From the NCBI RefSeq assembly GCF_900496995.4, contig NC_044005.1, positions 18,047,363-18,111,362 of the forward strand: a DNA stretch of 64,000 nt, written 5' to 3'. A program made the position numbers and the translations under genes. Origin of the DNA: Aquila chrysaetos chrysaetos. Taxonomy: Eukaryota > Chordata > Aves > Accipitriformes > Accipitridae. The notes under the pieces are model-generated. The model saw nothing but the letters and a program-made list of their open reading frames with translations. It had not been told where the DNA came from and ran no database searches. This document shows, in pieces, positions 1 to 13,400 of this stretch (positions are counted from its first letter, which is position 1; every line of letters begins with the position of its first letter).

Positions 1-2615
1 GATGGGAAGAGTGGAGAGGGGCAGAGGACGCATGCACCTACCCTCAGGGAGATGCTGCCAGATCTGGAACAAACACACGCACGCCCTGGGGAAAGAAGGG
101 ACAGAAGTCCAAGCCGTTTTGCAAGTAAAATCTACCTTGCTGATGTGAGGAATCAAAGGCATGAGCACTGAGGGTTGACAACATCTACATCTTACTGTTA
201 TTTTACTGTATTTCTATTATTCTGATTTTCCTCAGAGCAGGACAAGATCCAGACTGTGCCATTATACCAAACTCTGGGCAGAGGCCTCAGGGATGACTCT
301 TCAGTGTCTCTGTACTGGTGCACCCAGTGCCGCCATCCCTATTCACATCGTTTCTCCCAGTGCTGGTGCCAAGGCTCAGGTGTTTCAGGTCTAGGGAGAC
401 CCCAGGGCCAGGACATCCTGGAGCAGAATGTGCTGCAGAGCCTTTGGTACCACGGTGGGCTGTAACACGGTGGCTGATTTGCCACCACAGACATGCCTCT
501 TTCCTCCCAGTTTCTATTTCAGAAGCAGTTCATTCCTTAGGAGACCTGGGGCAGCTAGCCCTGCCTGCACCCTCTATCATCTGCCTCACGTGAGCGTGCA
601 AATCTCTGTGCCATCTTCTCCTTTCGGATCATTTCGGGGGGCAATTTCCAGTCACCTGCTTGAGCATCTATTTTGGCATGCGCTAGCCAGAGCCTGGCCT
701 CTCTGTGACCCAACACAGATCTTTCTGTGCAGCTGAGGCTACAGGGAGAGGTTTTGTCTAGCTCCTTGAAAGAGATGCACACCAAGGGATTACATCTCTG
801 CAGGAACAAACTGCCTCCTGTGCTTGAGCTTTTGAACCCAACTTGGAAACCACGTTGCACAGTGCAATCTCCCAATACAGCTAGTTAGTTGCCTAAGAGG
901 GTGAAGGGAGAGACAGAGAGATGTGGGACAGGTGGCTGGGAGCAAAGGATTGTCTCAGGATGTCAATGAACTGTGTCCTCAGAGGCCTGGGAAACTCATG
1001 CCATGTATTATGAGACCCTATATCCAATCATAGGGGCTCAAGGCCCCTGGCCTGTGCTGTGAGACTGAGGGCTAGTGGGTCAGTTAGATTGAGGAGGGTG
1101 GATATGACTTGCCTGCTTGCTGGAGGATAAGGGAAACCCAGGATCCCTCCAGCACGCCCATTGCAGAAGCCCTCTCCAAGCCCCTAGACGCTAGCCGTGC
1201 CTGTCCCCTCCTGGAAGGACGCTTGCCCAGGATGTGGCTCCTTGGGCACCACGTGGCAGCAGTGGAGGGGCTCCCCATGCCTCGCTGCGCTCGCTGCTCC
1301 GGCATCCCATTCCCCTGCAGCTGGGTAACGGTGGGGAGCCGGAGGGGAATGAACCGGCGAGCAGGATTTAAAAACCAGAGCAACCCACCCTTTCAAGGTC
1401 AGACTCAGGTTGAGCTGCACAGGGTTTTCTCTAAGAGGCCACCGGAGCCCTTTTGTTCCTCGCTGCTCTTGCCATGTTCATCCCAATGTACATGTGAAAG
1501 GAACAATTAACAATAGGGCACTCCTCTCCGAGGATCCAATGCACTTTGAAGTGTCCACCAACTAAAGGCTCAAGAATGATACATCATTTTCCACTGTGAA
1601 CGTGTCAAACTAGTACAGCAATTGAAAAAATGTCTCCACATGCCTTCCCAGCATGCAGACAGGGACCAGCTGGAGAGCCACTTCATATCCGACATGTCAC
1701 CCCCTGACAGCTGTCTTCTTGGGAATTTTTGGTATGTGAAGTTTTCTAACTCCTTTTTTTAAGTAAAGCACAAGAATAAATCCATTCACTTCAAAGTTGC
1801 AGCCAGGCCTCTCCTAAACATGCAGTATTTCCTTCACGATTGAATAAGGGAGACAGAAAAGAAGATTTTCTTACACAGAAATACCTCGGAAGTGTTTTTA
1901 AAGTGTCACTCATTGTAAGTGATGTCAACCTTTAGCCACTTCTACACTAAAACCTCCCACGGCTTAATTCTAGGCTAAGGGGCCCATTCAGCAAAGGTCT
2001 TCCAGCATCAGGCTGGCCTGGACCATGCAAGCAGACCCACTAACAGCAACGCACACCATTAACTGGGGTAGGGATCTTTCTGCTGTAAGTGCCCTGAGCA
2101 GTTCAAATAGCATGAACACCCAAATCACTGCTGTTATTTTAATGGTCTGTAAAGCAAAGAGCAGGTCAGTGAACAGGTTAGTGGTACAGAGATGCTAGAG
2201 AAGTTACTGTTTTGATACTAGTTTGCTCAAAATTCTTTTTCTTCCCCTAAAACAGAGTTTTTTCTCCATCCTAGCCTGAGCAACAGGTGTTGTCACAGGG
2301 TTCACCCCACTGTCAGGATAACAAATGTGTGTACCACATGGTACACTTTCTGGGCAGGCCTGGACTGAAATCAGCTCTTTGTGGCTTCTTGCCCTCCCTG
2401 ATTTGGGGTATCTGTTTGTCTGAGGTACACATCTGTATGGTAAGCACTGTTATCTTCATCTCTTCCCCATGGGTGTTAAAACTAGGCAACCTCCATTAAT
2501 TTAAAAAAAAAACCCAAAACACACCTTTCAGATTTTTACTTGAAAAATAAGGCTTCTTAACAATGGTCAAAAGATTTTCTTCAGAAATTCCCTAGAGGTT
2601 TTGCTTGTTTGTGTT

Positions 2616-2667
2616 GAGGAGCGAGAGGAGAGGAGAGGAGTGGAGAGGAGAGGAGAGGAAAGGAAAA
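2616..2667. repeat. GA-rich pentanucleotide repeat (GGAGA)n
   Basis: About ten imperfect copies of a purine-only GGAGA/GAGAG unit, with one T interruption and a drift to GGAAA at the end. This is a purine/pyrimidine-asymmetric microsatellite with no associated gene. Confidence 0.85.
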
Positions 2668-4002
2668 AACCAAATTTCCATTGTTTTGTGGAAAATTTCA
2701 ACTATTTTTCCCCATTTGGGTCACAATCCTGTGACTCCTTGTTAAACCTAATGAATGTGCACCTTAAAGCAAAGGGAAAATGGGGCTCCAATTGTTTTGA
2801 AACATGAAAATAAAATAAGCTGGAAAATTCCCAGATGGGCCACCTCTGAATGGTCCCTTTTCTTTGTCCATTAAGGGCAGATGAAAGCAAAGGTATTTCA
2901 GTTGCATGATATCTTTTCACTCACCTGCTGTTTTCTAAGCTTCTGCTCTGCCTTCGCCCTTGGAAAAAGAGAGAGCAAGGGTTTTGAGGAGAGCCAGGAG
3001 CCTGAGGGGAGGTGATGATGGCTGATGGTGAAACCAGAATTATTGGCCTGGAGAGGAGAAGTATTGGGATGGAGGAAGACCACTAAAACTCTTCCTCAGG
3101 AGTCTGGATTTTAGATTTCTTGTTGACAGTGACTGAAGTGGAAGGATGTTAATGATGCACTGATGGCATAAAAACGGAAGATGTTATTTAACATCATACT
3201 GCAAGAACTGGCTGACCTTAGGAGTGAATGCAATGGGAGAGGAAAGGATTGTAGTAACTCTGAGCCACGCACCTCAGGCACTGATAGCAGGAATTTCTGC
3301 CACAAGGAAAGATGTCACTGTCTGAAAATGAGAAAGAAAAACAGGTCATAGGACTAAAAAGAATCCCTCTCCATCCAGTCTGAACTTCTAAGGGGGGGCA
3401 TTGATGGTGTTCAGGCCTCCGAACAGGTTGTCCTCTGGAACCAGAGCAGAGCCTGGCCCCAGCCTAGGACCTGAGCCTGCCCATCCCAGGACCTGCAGGT
3501 TCATTTGAAAGGGAAAAAAATCTCTATGTTACCTTCATAAATACTTCTGAGGATTAAATTAATCTGTGAGAAAAGTGGTGTAGGCAAAGCTAGCAGCCTG
3601 GCTCCCAGTCCAAGGACCTGAAGGGCATCTGGGACAGGCAAATGGTGACCATGGTTGCAGGTCTGTGGTCCCTGCCACCAGCTCCTGAGGGATGTCTGAC
3701 AGTGTGTGCACAGGGGTGCAGCCAAAGCCCTCGGCATCCCTTCCTGCACTCCAGCATGCAGGCTCTGCAGACAGCAGCCGGGATGTCTTGCCCTGGCACT
3801 GACCCTCCCGCAGCCTGGTCCTGCCCAGGAGCTGAGTCCTCTAAGCTCAGGGAGGGAAGAAGGAAGGAGAATATGTATTTCTCCCCAGACTCGTGCTGTC
3901 CAGTTGTCCCCTTTGCTCTCCCTCTGATCTCCTTGTTGAAGCCAACACCTCTGCTCCCAGGAGAAGAGCAACCTGGCACTCCCACCACAGCAAGCTTTGA
4001 CT

Positions 4003-4033
4003 CTTCCCCCCCCCCCTTTTTTTTTTTTCCTCT
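4003..4033. repeat. Polypyrimidine tract C11-T12
   Basis: A run of eleven C (4,006-4,016) is followed directly by twelve T (4,017-4,028). Read from the minus strand this gives the lysine/glycine-rich stretch inside a long spurious open frame. No splice context is evident. Confidence 0.85.
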
Positions 4034-6599
4034 TGACAGTCTGCTTTGACCTGAGTGACATCCTCTCTTTGCTTTCAATCCCCGATTTTCTGCACTTGGG
4101 GACAGACTTTGAGCAGGCACTAAGTGTTGAGGCCGCGCAGAGGCGGTGAGGGGGGGCCACTGCTACCCCGCAGCCTGCCATTCAGGCAGATGGTGGAGGG
4201 GGCCGATATGAATAGCTCCTGTCAGTCTCATAGAGCGAACTTTACAATTGTGCTACGTGTTGGACTGCACGTGACTAATGCCATTCTTCTGCAGGCTGCA
4301 GGCAGGACACAGCTGTTTCTTTAAGGAAAATTTTGTTTTTCTGTGCAGAAAAAAAACACCCATGGCAATATTGTATCCATGTATCCAATATTACACTCTA
4401 TAATTAGGCGTGATCAAAGCCCATCCTGCCTTTCACTGCCTCTCTGGTAAATTAGATAATGTTTAAAAATGAGCCTGGCCTTGGTTTGGTCCTTCTGGAG
4501 GTTTAAATCCAGCCTCCCCACACAGCAGGTATGCACTGAGAAGCAGCAGCAGGGCCAAATATAGGTTTCTTTACATAATTCTGGAGTAATTAAGTATTTC
4601 AAGATCAGTGGTGAATTCAGTGCCAAATGCTACATGGAGCTTCTGTTGATGAGAAATAGTGCTGCAAAAGGGATTAAAAAAAATACAGACATGAATATGA
4701 GCATATGAAAAGGCTTCTCTTAAAAGCTGCAAAAAAAGAAATGCACAGTGAGCTCTGGGCAGGGGATGAGTCTGGATCTCGAGCCTACGGTACAGAAGAG
4801 CCATGCCAGACCAGAAGGGTAGTGCTCCTCCTGCCCACGTTTTGGCCAGGCTCACAGCCCTGTTCCCTGCTCCACTCTCTTGGACAGGGTTTCTCCACGC
4901 AGGTGTTTCTGCTGTGAAATCAGTGCCAGGCTCTCCAGCTTGGGTGCAGCCAGAAACACACCCCTGTCACTCCTGCACCTGCATTTCCTTACCAGGGGGC
5001 ATGCCCCTGCCCCACAGCCTGGCCGGGACTGCACCTGCAGCTGGGCAGCCCTCGGCCATGGGACAAGGTGCAGGCAGCCCCAGGCAGTGCTGCCTTGAGC
5101 TGGCCCCCTGTGGCAGTCTGGCCATGAGGGTGCAGGCGGGCAGCTATCTAGCAAGGCACTGGTGTGTCGTTATATCCCTAACATTTCCTCCTGCCTGCCT
5201 CTCTTGTTGCATTTCCAGACGTGGTGTCTGCCCACCAGTGCTGCCGAAGCACCCCGCAGAGTGCGGAGCAGGGCAAGAGCTTTGGTTTGACCGGTGGGTG
5301 AGCATCACCCACAGACCTGTGGGTGCATAAGCTCAGCACAGAGGGAGTTCAGGGAGGCTGAGCTTTGCTTAAAGCATCTTTGCCATCCCCTCTGAGGGTG
5401 AGCAAGGTGGTGTCTGATCAAGAGGGCTGTCTTTCATCTCCCTCCCTTCCTTGCATTAACGGGCCACAGGGGCTGTAAAATACTGGGTTTCTGTGGCATT
5501 GCAGTCCCAGCTAAGACTGTGTTTGTGCAGTACAAATTGCCCTCAGATCCACACTTTTTTGAGGTACTTCATACATAACATTGATATAGAGAATAAAAAC
5601 TATTGTAATTACTATTTTAGTTTCTCTCTGTTGAGAAACAAAGTTAGAAATGACATGGGTTATTATTGTCAAACCAAAAAAAAAAATCCCTTCTAACCTA
5701 TAATGACAGCTAGAAATAGCTGATGAACTACACCCCTCTTCTGGGACCAGATCTTCAAACTCTCCTGGTGGACTGCAGTATGGGAGCTACTGGAGAGCTC
5801 TTCCAGCCCCAAGTGTCCCTTCCGGAGGGATGCTAGGATGAAGGCGCAGTGTCCAGCCTAGCTGGGCTGAATTATGCATGCAGAAGGCCTAGCAAAAACT
5901 CTAGAGAGACCTCTACACCTTCTCTATGCTGTCTGTTGTCTTGACTCATAACTTTAACACTACACATAGTTTGGAAAATTCAGCCACCTTTGCTGTAGGC
6001 AGCAGTTGCTCAAGGAAGTAGCACCAGCCTGTACCGACTGCAGTGTTATGCCTCCATCCCAGTTTTGGAAATGTCCTTCTCTAAAGTTGTCCTTATGCTT
6101 CAAAGGAGTGTGGAAAGATGACGAGGGCTGCAGCTGCTGCTGAGGGGCACGCCAGAAACCCCTAGAAGGGTCCCTGGGAGGTGAGTGCCAGGAAATGGGA
6201 ACAGGACGCTGCACTTGCTGACCAACCCGGGGACAAGGAGCCTCGCAGGGCCTGCTTTTCTGCAAGGCAGGTAGGTGGATAAACTTCCCCAGGAGAGGCA
6301 ATGGTTATCATACAGACAGAAGAAACAGGTGCTTTTCTGCCGTGCTGGCTGCTGCCATCCCCACTGCCCTGACAGTGCCCAAACCCTTGTGCTGAGCACC
6401 TCGGGGCTAAACCCGTATGTCAGGGTCTGCCTCTCAGCGCGATGCATTTGATTCACAGCCTGTGCTAACACAGGTATGTGGCCTTCAGCTGGGGAGAACG
6501 CCCATCCGCCGCGTCGCTCCACTCCAGGGAATAGCCACCTCTGTCCACGTGCCTTTCTCAGGGGTGTGCTGACGGTACCACGAAGCCCCAGGGCCAGAG

Positions 6600-7100
6600 G
6601 CAGGAGCGCTCGTGCCCGATAAACCAGCTCCGGCTGAAGGCAGGATCACGGCGTTTCGGGGAGAGAAGGTAGGCGCTGACTCCCAGCGTGGCTTCACAGC
6701 AAGATCCACATGCCAGCAGCGCGGGCACGGCTGCTGTGCTCCAGAGGAGCCTTGCCGCCGGCCGCCCGGAGCCGGGGGTCAGGCGGGAGGCTGCCGGCTC
6801 CGGCTGAGGCCGAGCCCGGGTTCTGGCGCGGAGGTGCCGCTAGAGCGCACTGCGGGAGCCCGGCTGGGAGCTGGGAGCTGGGAGCTGGGAGCTGGGAGCT
6901 GGGAGCTGCGAGCTGCGAGCTGGGAGCTGCGAGCTGCGAGCTGCGAGCTGCGAGCGGCTCTGCTCCCGCCTCGAAGAAGTTCGCGCTGTTTGTTTTCCTC
7001 TTTGCTACGATCCTCCCAGTGCTGCTGCCTGCCTCGGCAGCAGCAGCCGAAGAAACGCTATCACTCCAGCCAGAAAAGCCAACATCAGGGGTTTAATTGT
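6600..7100. promoter_or_regulatory. CpG-rich patch in intergenic DNA (possible orphan CpG island)
   Basis: This roughly 500-bp stretch is GC-rich and contains many CpG dinucleotides (about 6,700-6,970 is densest), in contrast to the CpG-poor flanks. It includes the GCTGSGA minisatellite. Open frames on the + strand (6,612-7,109 and 6,710-7,096) cross the minisatellite in two different registers, so they are probably compositional. It could be an orphan CpG island that acts as the promoter of a non-coding transcript or as an enhancer. No TATA box or splice donor decides this. Formal island statistics were not computed. Confidence 0.4.
6863..6953 (+). repeat. 7-bp minisatellite, 13 units (GCTGGGA/GCTGCGA)
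   Basis: Thirteen uninterrupted 7-bp units. The first six are GCTGGGA, then two GCTGCGA, one GCTGGGA and four GCTGCGA. The two unit types differ at one base, which creates or removes a CpG. Seven is not a multiple of three, so an open frame through the array cycles through all three registers. This argues that the array is not protein-coding. Confidence 0.95.
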
Positions 7101-7830
7101 AATTTATAACGAATCAAGTGGGGAAAATTCCCTTACTCTCTTCTCACCTTTCACACCGCGGTGCCGGAGTGCATTTGGGAGGTGCTCTCCTGACACGGTA
7201 CTGCTTCTTAAACGATGCGCTGTAGGAGTAGCCATTGCAGGCGAACAAATGAGCCTCTGCGTTCAGGAGTCCCTTGCACAAGCAAAAGGTTCAAAGATGC
7301 CTGAGCAAAACCCTGAGCAGCCTCAAAGCTCCCTCAGTTCAACGGTGCCCAAGTGTGCTCAGCACCTTCCAGGCGCTCCAGTCCAGCTCTTCGGGACCAA
7401 TCCTGCATTCATAAAGCATCAGGAAGAGTTTCAGGGGGAAATGGGATCTGCAGTACATATTGCAGTGAAGAAATTGAACAAATCACAAAGCCAATATTAA
7501 GCGAAGTATCAGTGATCTCTGGTCTCTGCTGAGTCTCTGCTGGAGCTCGGGTGTTTGCTACAGCAGTTCTGGGCTCCTTACTCCCACTGAAGACAAATTT
7601 GAGCTGGGCATGGATTTCTACAGGTGCCAAATTAGGTTCCCCCACGAGTTTTCCATGAAAAACACAAGAGCTATGTACTTGGAGCACGTTAGCACTCTGC
7701 TTGTCTGGGATATCACGGTGTTTGTATCCACTGGGTTCCTACACGTGGGTGTTGATGAGAGGCAGCAGGGTTTGGTATGTGCTTCTGCAGAATGTAAAGG
7801 ACTTAGAACAGGAGACCGATATGCTGAAGT

Positions 7831-7855
7831 AAAAAAAAAAAAAAAAAAAAAAAAA
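7831..7855 (+). repeat. Poly(A) run, 25 bases
   Basis: A homopolymer of 25 A. It could be the tail of an old retroposed sequence, but the flanks show no AATAAA just upstream, no recognisable SINE or processed gene, and no obvious target duplication. It is called as a simple repeat only. Confidence 0.9.
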
Positions 7856-8329
7856 GAATGTTTATTGGCCCTATCACAGTCTCTTCAACCATCTTCTGCA
7901 GAAAGAATGCTAATAAAGAAACAAGGTGAATATTTTGTTTATGACAAATAACAATAAGAATATATTGTCCAAGTTGGGTGGCCAAACTTTGCAAGTCTGG
8001 TGCCAAGTCTATCATTTGTCTTCTTTTCTTTCTCCCCCAGTGGATCTGCTACATAGGAAAGACTATCACTGTTGCACAAGCTAGATCTGTGCCACCATGC
8101 ATGTGCAGAGCTCCACATGAGAGACAGTGGTATTGGGGAGGCAGGTCTGATCCATCATGGGGGCCACAGAAATTAGTCCAGATAGATGATGCTTTAAAGT
8201 AGCGCTTCACTCACAAAATTCTATTATCAGTTGCTCACGGTGAATGAGAAGTATTTGTAGCTATTTCTAATAGTAGCTTAAATGTCTATTACTTGCACTG
8301 TGATGTGCACCTTAGCAACGAAATCTAAT

Positions 8330-8383
8330 AGGCTTTTATATATGATGAGGCTTTTATATCTGAGGAGGCTTTTATACCTAAAA
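8330..8383 (+). repeat. 18-bp tandem repeat, three diverged copies
   Basis: Three 18-bp units start at 8,330, 8,348 and 8,366. Each begins AGGCTTTTATA and diverges after that. Because 18 is a multiple of three, a minus-strand frame shows a repeated YKSL(L/I) peptide. Nothing else suggests coding. Confidence 0.85.
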
Positions 8384-9439
8384 TACTTAGTCAGAATTTT
8401 TATTATTTTCTTCATGAGGTATACTGTGGAGCTGGGCTGCAAGGACAGCAAGCAATACTTTGGCAAACCTCAACGTAGCAATTGCTGTTTGTTCTAGCAC
8501 AGAGGCATGACACAAAGTAAACTAGAAGACACCAGTGGCTTACCAGTTTGCCAGCCTGGCTGAAGAAAAGCTCTGCATCTGCTTATCAGAGAAAGATCTG
8601 TAGACCATAGAGCTGCCTGCACTGAAAATAAATGGGAAAAGGAAAGGTCAAAACGCAGCTTGCTGTCCTGCTAGGAGTCTCCTTCCCACCTACAAGAAGA
8701 GGTATAACCATATATGTGTTGCTATAGATCCCAGTTCAGGGGATCACATGAGCACAAGCTTATGTGCAACTCTCCAGATGTCAACGCAGACTTACTCAGA
8801 TGGCCTCTACTAAATTAACATTTGATTAGTAGCAGTCAGTTCCCCCTACCCCCTTTTTTTTTTGCAATAGTTCTCAGAAAGAAATTACTCCACTGTGTTA
8901 CATGCTCAACAGAATGCTAATTCCAGCAGTCCAGGATTACAATGTGATGTATTTAAAACAGTTCGCCAGTTGTAAGTGGTAGAACTTAAATTTCGGATAC
9001 TGAAGGAGTCCCCAGGCCTGCACTGGTGAAGAAATCACCTTCAGTCTAAAAGCTTAACCTAGGTGTACAGGGCCCTTCTTTTAGGGATTTGTTTTGCTGG
9101 AAGATGCAAAAGGTTGACATTTTCTGATAAACAAGTCATTACACGTGCTTTATTCCTAGAGCTGGAGCTTTGATGGTGAGGTGGAACATCTTTGGTCAAA
9201 GAGAAGCACAGACAGCCTCTGGAAAGCAGACCCTCTTGGATAAATTGACCTGGATCAAACCACAAGGATGAGATGGCATTCAACTAAGTGTGCTAAAAGA
9301 GCTCAGATATGAAACTGCTGAGCTCCCAATGCAGAGCATTGCAATGCACCAGCCTCCACCCCCAAGGAACAAAGGTGATTAATGTGATAGATAGTTGTAT
9401 GAAAAACAGAATAAATAAAACAACAATTCCTCTAGACTA

Positions 9440-10435
9440 GAGGCAGATTTACCAGAGGAGTGCCCCAAGTGCTTATGCTGGTATCAGTGGTGTTCACCAT
9501 CTCTGTATGTGGCATGTCAAAGTGGGTGAATACTGGCAAAGTTTGCAGATGATACAAAATTATTCATAATAATCAAAGCTAAAGCTGACTGTTGCAGAAG
9601 GAGCTTATAATACCAACTGACAGTGAAGTGCCAGATGAAATTCAGTATTGACAAGTGCAAAGTAAGGCACTTAGGGAAAAAATAACTCTACTTATACATC
9701 TGCAGTGATGGGTTCTACATAGCAACACTCAAGAAAGATCTTGGGTAACTGAAATTAAGGTATGAGGTTTCTGAAAGCATCACTTATTGCCCTGCAACAG
9801 CCAAAAGGCAAATTGGATAGTCAGAATTGCTGAATGAGAGAACACAATAAAATAGATCAGAGAACAGTATTACAGCACTGAGCTAATAACTTTAGAAAAG
9901 ATACAGAACAGGTAGCAAGGATGGTCAGAATTTTGGAGCAGTTTCTTTTTGATGAAAGACTAAATTAGACCTTTTCAGCTTGGAAGGAAAACTACCTGAG
10001 GGGACTTGACAGAAGTGTGTAAAATCACCAATGTCATGGTGAAGGTAAAGAGGACAAGGTTACTTTGTGTTTCTCCAATGCAAGAATTAGGAATAACAAA
10101 CTGAATTATCATACAGTAGGTCTAAACCATAAGGAAGGAATTTTCCGCAAGATGCAGTAAACCGTGGGACTTGTTGCTAAAGTATATATGAGTTTTAAAA
10201 AGACTTAGACAAAGTCATGTCATATAGGGCCATTACTAAGCTGAAAAATCCACCTTCAACCTGTACCTCAGGGACTCCTGAAACTGTTGATTGTCAAAAG
10301 CCAGAAGAGGATATCGGGTACAGATCACTCTGTACTTTCCCTGTCCTTGTGTCCTTCCTTAAATATCCACATAGGCTGTCATCTGAGGTGGGATACTGGA
10401 CTAGAGAGACCTTTCATCTCATTCACTAGAGCATT
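9440..10435 (+). mobile_element. Ancient CR1/L3-type LINE, 3' end (degraded)
   Basis: The stretch matches the remembered 3' part of L3/CR1 LINEs. The + strand bases 9,539-9,565 translate as KFADDTKLF, the catalytic Y/FADD box of CR1-clade reverse transcriptase. It is followed by the typical 'cagatgaaattcagtattgacaa' region near 9,630-9,655. Near the end (about 10,375-10,430) is a 3' UTR segment resembling the L3 'gggatactggactagagagacc' end. Stops and frameshifts interrupt the frame throughout, so the copy is long dead. The left edge is uncertain; family and length come from recalled consensus, not a search. Confidence 0.8.
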
Positions 10436-13400
10436 TGTTATCTGAAGGAATGGAAAAATACCTCCTGGGTATGATTGTGCAGTGCAAGGCAAGGAAAGGG
10501 TGTACAGGAACTGTGTGAAAAACAATGTCCCATTTCCTTCCACCTACTATTTACAAGTTTGTTTGGGGCTATTCTTCATTCAGAGCAATTTTGTTTTGAT
10601 GCTCATAAAAGGAAGAGTGCAACTCAGAAAGATTTACTTACGATGCTTTTTTTTAGAAGAAAGATGAGGTTGCTCTAAGGGGAGCTAACATAATTCAAAG
10701 TGTCATCCATCATGAAAAAATACTTTATTTTTTTGAGAAGATTTTGTTTCAGTTGCCATTGTATTATGGTCTCAGTCACAGCATCTTTTCTTACACCAGA
10801 ATATACAGTACTGAGACCATCAAAACAAAAGCCCTAGTCCAGTTCTACGAACAGCCACACACCCACTTACGTCTGAAACCTCTCTCCAGTGTGGCTGGAA
10901 GTCAGGGTGGCCATTCATTTCTGTACATGTGAGTGTGTATGTGCTTGCAGATTTGGGGCCCAGGAGAAAATCCAAGCCAGAGAGAAAGAGAGACATAACA
11001 TTACATTCTTTCTTGTTTACTGGTTTGCAGACACCATCAAGGGTTCAGATACGCTAGTTCGGTGACACAGTGTCTGACTATGGGGTCTAAGGCACAAACA
11101 AAGTAGGCAGTTGTTGAGGGCAGCACACAGCTGGCAGCAGCCAGATGTGGGCCTGGCAGCAGGAGCAGCCAAGCTCCATGTTCCTGGGGCAGCACAAATT
11201 CAATTTTGCTCAACTTGCTGCTGAGTGTCCAGCTGCTCTACCTGGTTTGCAAATGCAGGAGAGGCATGTTCCCACTGGAGCTAAAAAGCACTGAGATGGG
11301 GCTGTTTCTGCTGTCCCATTTTATTCCAACAAATTTCATGACCATATTTGAAGACACACTTGATACATAGACAAAAGCCAAAGGTTTTGAGATTTCCCAG
11401 GAGCAAGACAAATACCCATCCTCAGCTCCATGAGCCTTCAGATACTGCAATGAAGTGTTCGGTAGGAAAACTTTGGCTGCTTTCTGCTCCAAACAGCTCA
11501 GCTTTGATAAATGCAGCAGGATTGATCTGTGCTGTGCGTGCCTTAACTGAGTTACAATGTATAATCCTCCCTGGAACAGAACATTTACATTCCACTGACC
11601 TAGTTGAAAAAATGCATTAATTTTAATTTATGTAAAATTCTCCCAATAGAAGAGTGAGAGGAGAGAGGCGATGTCTTATTTGCAGTCCTTGCCTGCTTGG
11701 AGCTAGAACTGAAGTCCAACTTTTTAATCAGAATTTTTGAAAATGCTGAAGTGTTTCAATGGGTGGCTTGTTCATGTAAATCCAGCTACGGCTTCACTAC
11801 CTCCCATTTAACTCACGGAGTCACAAATAAAAAATATGCCATCAACCTGTCTCCTCTCCACTGAGGGGTGCCTCTCCTCCTCTGGGAACCCAGGGGCAGT
11901 GGGGCACGAGGGGCAGTTTAACACAAGAGAGAAAACAAAGGCTTCACCCAGACACCTCGTTTCAACTCCTCCTGTTCCACGTATCCACAGAGGCTGATCC
12001 CATAGCATGGGGATTGGGGAACTTCGTTGTTGAGGGAGGAGGTTGATGGTGCCTCTTCCTACGTTGGCTGACCTGAAGAGCCCAGAGAGCATGGTTAGCC
12101 CACAGCCCAGGCCAGTGCTGCAGTGCCCACAAAGGAAAAATGGCCAGTAATGTTTGTAAGTGTTGGTTGTGTATGTGTGTGTGGTTGGTTTGGCTGTAGG
12201 GTCACTTCATCTGTCTCAGTGAGTCAACCACCACAGGTACATTTACAAAAGGGATGGAGTGGAGGGTGGTTTTGTATTGCTTTAGCATGGAAAAACAGAT
12301 AGAAAGATGTCTCATTAGAATTCCCTTTAGTAAGAATTACTTGTGGGGTCTCGACTCAGCAACGTTGCTCCTGATCCAGCCAGCCAGCCCTGTTTCCACA
12401 TGGGAGGTTGTCAGAACAAGGAAGTGGTAGGAGCCATCATTGTTTACTCAGGAGGCTCTTTGGCTGCTACCAACCTTACTGTAGCCAGTGGGAAATGAAG
12501 CCAGTTCAGGAGCTTTTCATACCAAAAAGGTCTAAGATCAGGGGAGCAAATGATGTCCAAGTCATGTTTTCCTTCATTTCTTAACTCCTGCATAAAGAGT
12601 AAATTTGGGACAGGTGAGCATGGGGTCCTTTCTTTATCCCTGGAGGCTCAAACCCAGCCTGCCTTACTCATGCTGGCAGCCCAGCTGTGGCCGAGGGGAC
12701 TCCTCTTTCCCTGCCCAAAGCAGGAACTCCGCGAGGCTGAGCAACACCACAGCTGTCCACACAAGCCGGTATGTGACCTGAGGGAGTAGCTCAGAAACCC
12801 ACTGATTCTGGGAGATGTTTGGATCCAGACTCTGCCATGAGCCCTGATCCTATGGCAGAAACATCAAATGCAGCCTATGCTCATGCAGTGTTGCTGCACA
12901 GCTTGTTGTCTCATGCAGTCCTTGACAAAAGTTGCCATGTAAACACAGGAACCAGAACTTCAGCAAGCAAGAGAAAAAAAAAAATTAAATAGAAGTATCT
13001 GTGTACAGCAACTGTGTAATTCTTACATCTCCATATCATGTAGTCCTCCTGCTATTTACAGTCTTACACCTTTCTCTGGTTCAAAATCATCTCTGTTATA
13101 ACTCCAGGAATAAGAAAAATTTCCCTTGTAGGTGCAGGTAAGTATGTGTCTAATGGAGATATCCCAGGGATTAATTTGATTGCTAATGTGTAAGGGCAAG
13201 AGCCACTGTGCTTTCAGGAGGCCACTGCCCACCTGACATGATATTTTTTCTTGGTTGCTGGTATCTTTAGCTTACAGTAAAGCTCATTTCAGATGGAAAG
13301 TACTGTAGATGTTTTGCTCATTACCAATGTAAATGCAATGGTGTGTTCTCAGTAAGGCTCTGAATGTGCTTATCTCCAGCTGTTTAAGAACATGTTCGTA

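Larger units (their letters stand above)
1..6599. other. Intergenic sequence, no gene recognised
   Basis: No open frame here resembles a known protein. Frames of up to 226 codons exist, but they occur on both strands in overlapping registers and run through homopolymer tracts. GC content is higher from about 3.4 to 6.6 kb than in the AT-rich middle of the window. Simple repeats are listed separately. If avian gene order follows the mammalian order, this is the flank between FAM181A/ASB2 and PRIMA1; that is inference from synteny, since neither gene is visible. Confidence 0.6.
7110..9439. other. Intergenic sequence, no gene recognised
   Basis: AT-richer sequence holding an A25 run (7,831-7,855), a three-copy 18-bp tandem repeat (8,330-8,383) and a short C/T tract near 8,850. 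No coding exon, LTR or RNA gene was recognised. Confidence 0.6.

Noticed and set aside
3501..4181. 226-codon minus-strand open frame
   Set aside because: It runs through the C11-T12 tract, a second frame over the same bases is equally open, and no family resemblance was found.
6612..7109. 165-codon + strand frame over the CpG-rich patch
   Set aside because: The 7-bp minisatellite forces cyclic register changes, a second + strand frame is also open, and no known protein matches.
7831..7855. A25 run as tail of a processed pseudogene
   Set aside because: No gene-like sequence, poly(A) signal or target duplication was seen upstream.
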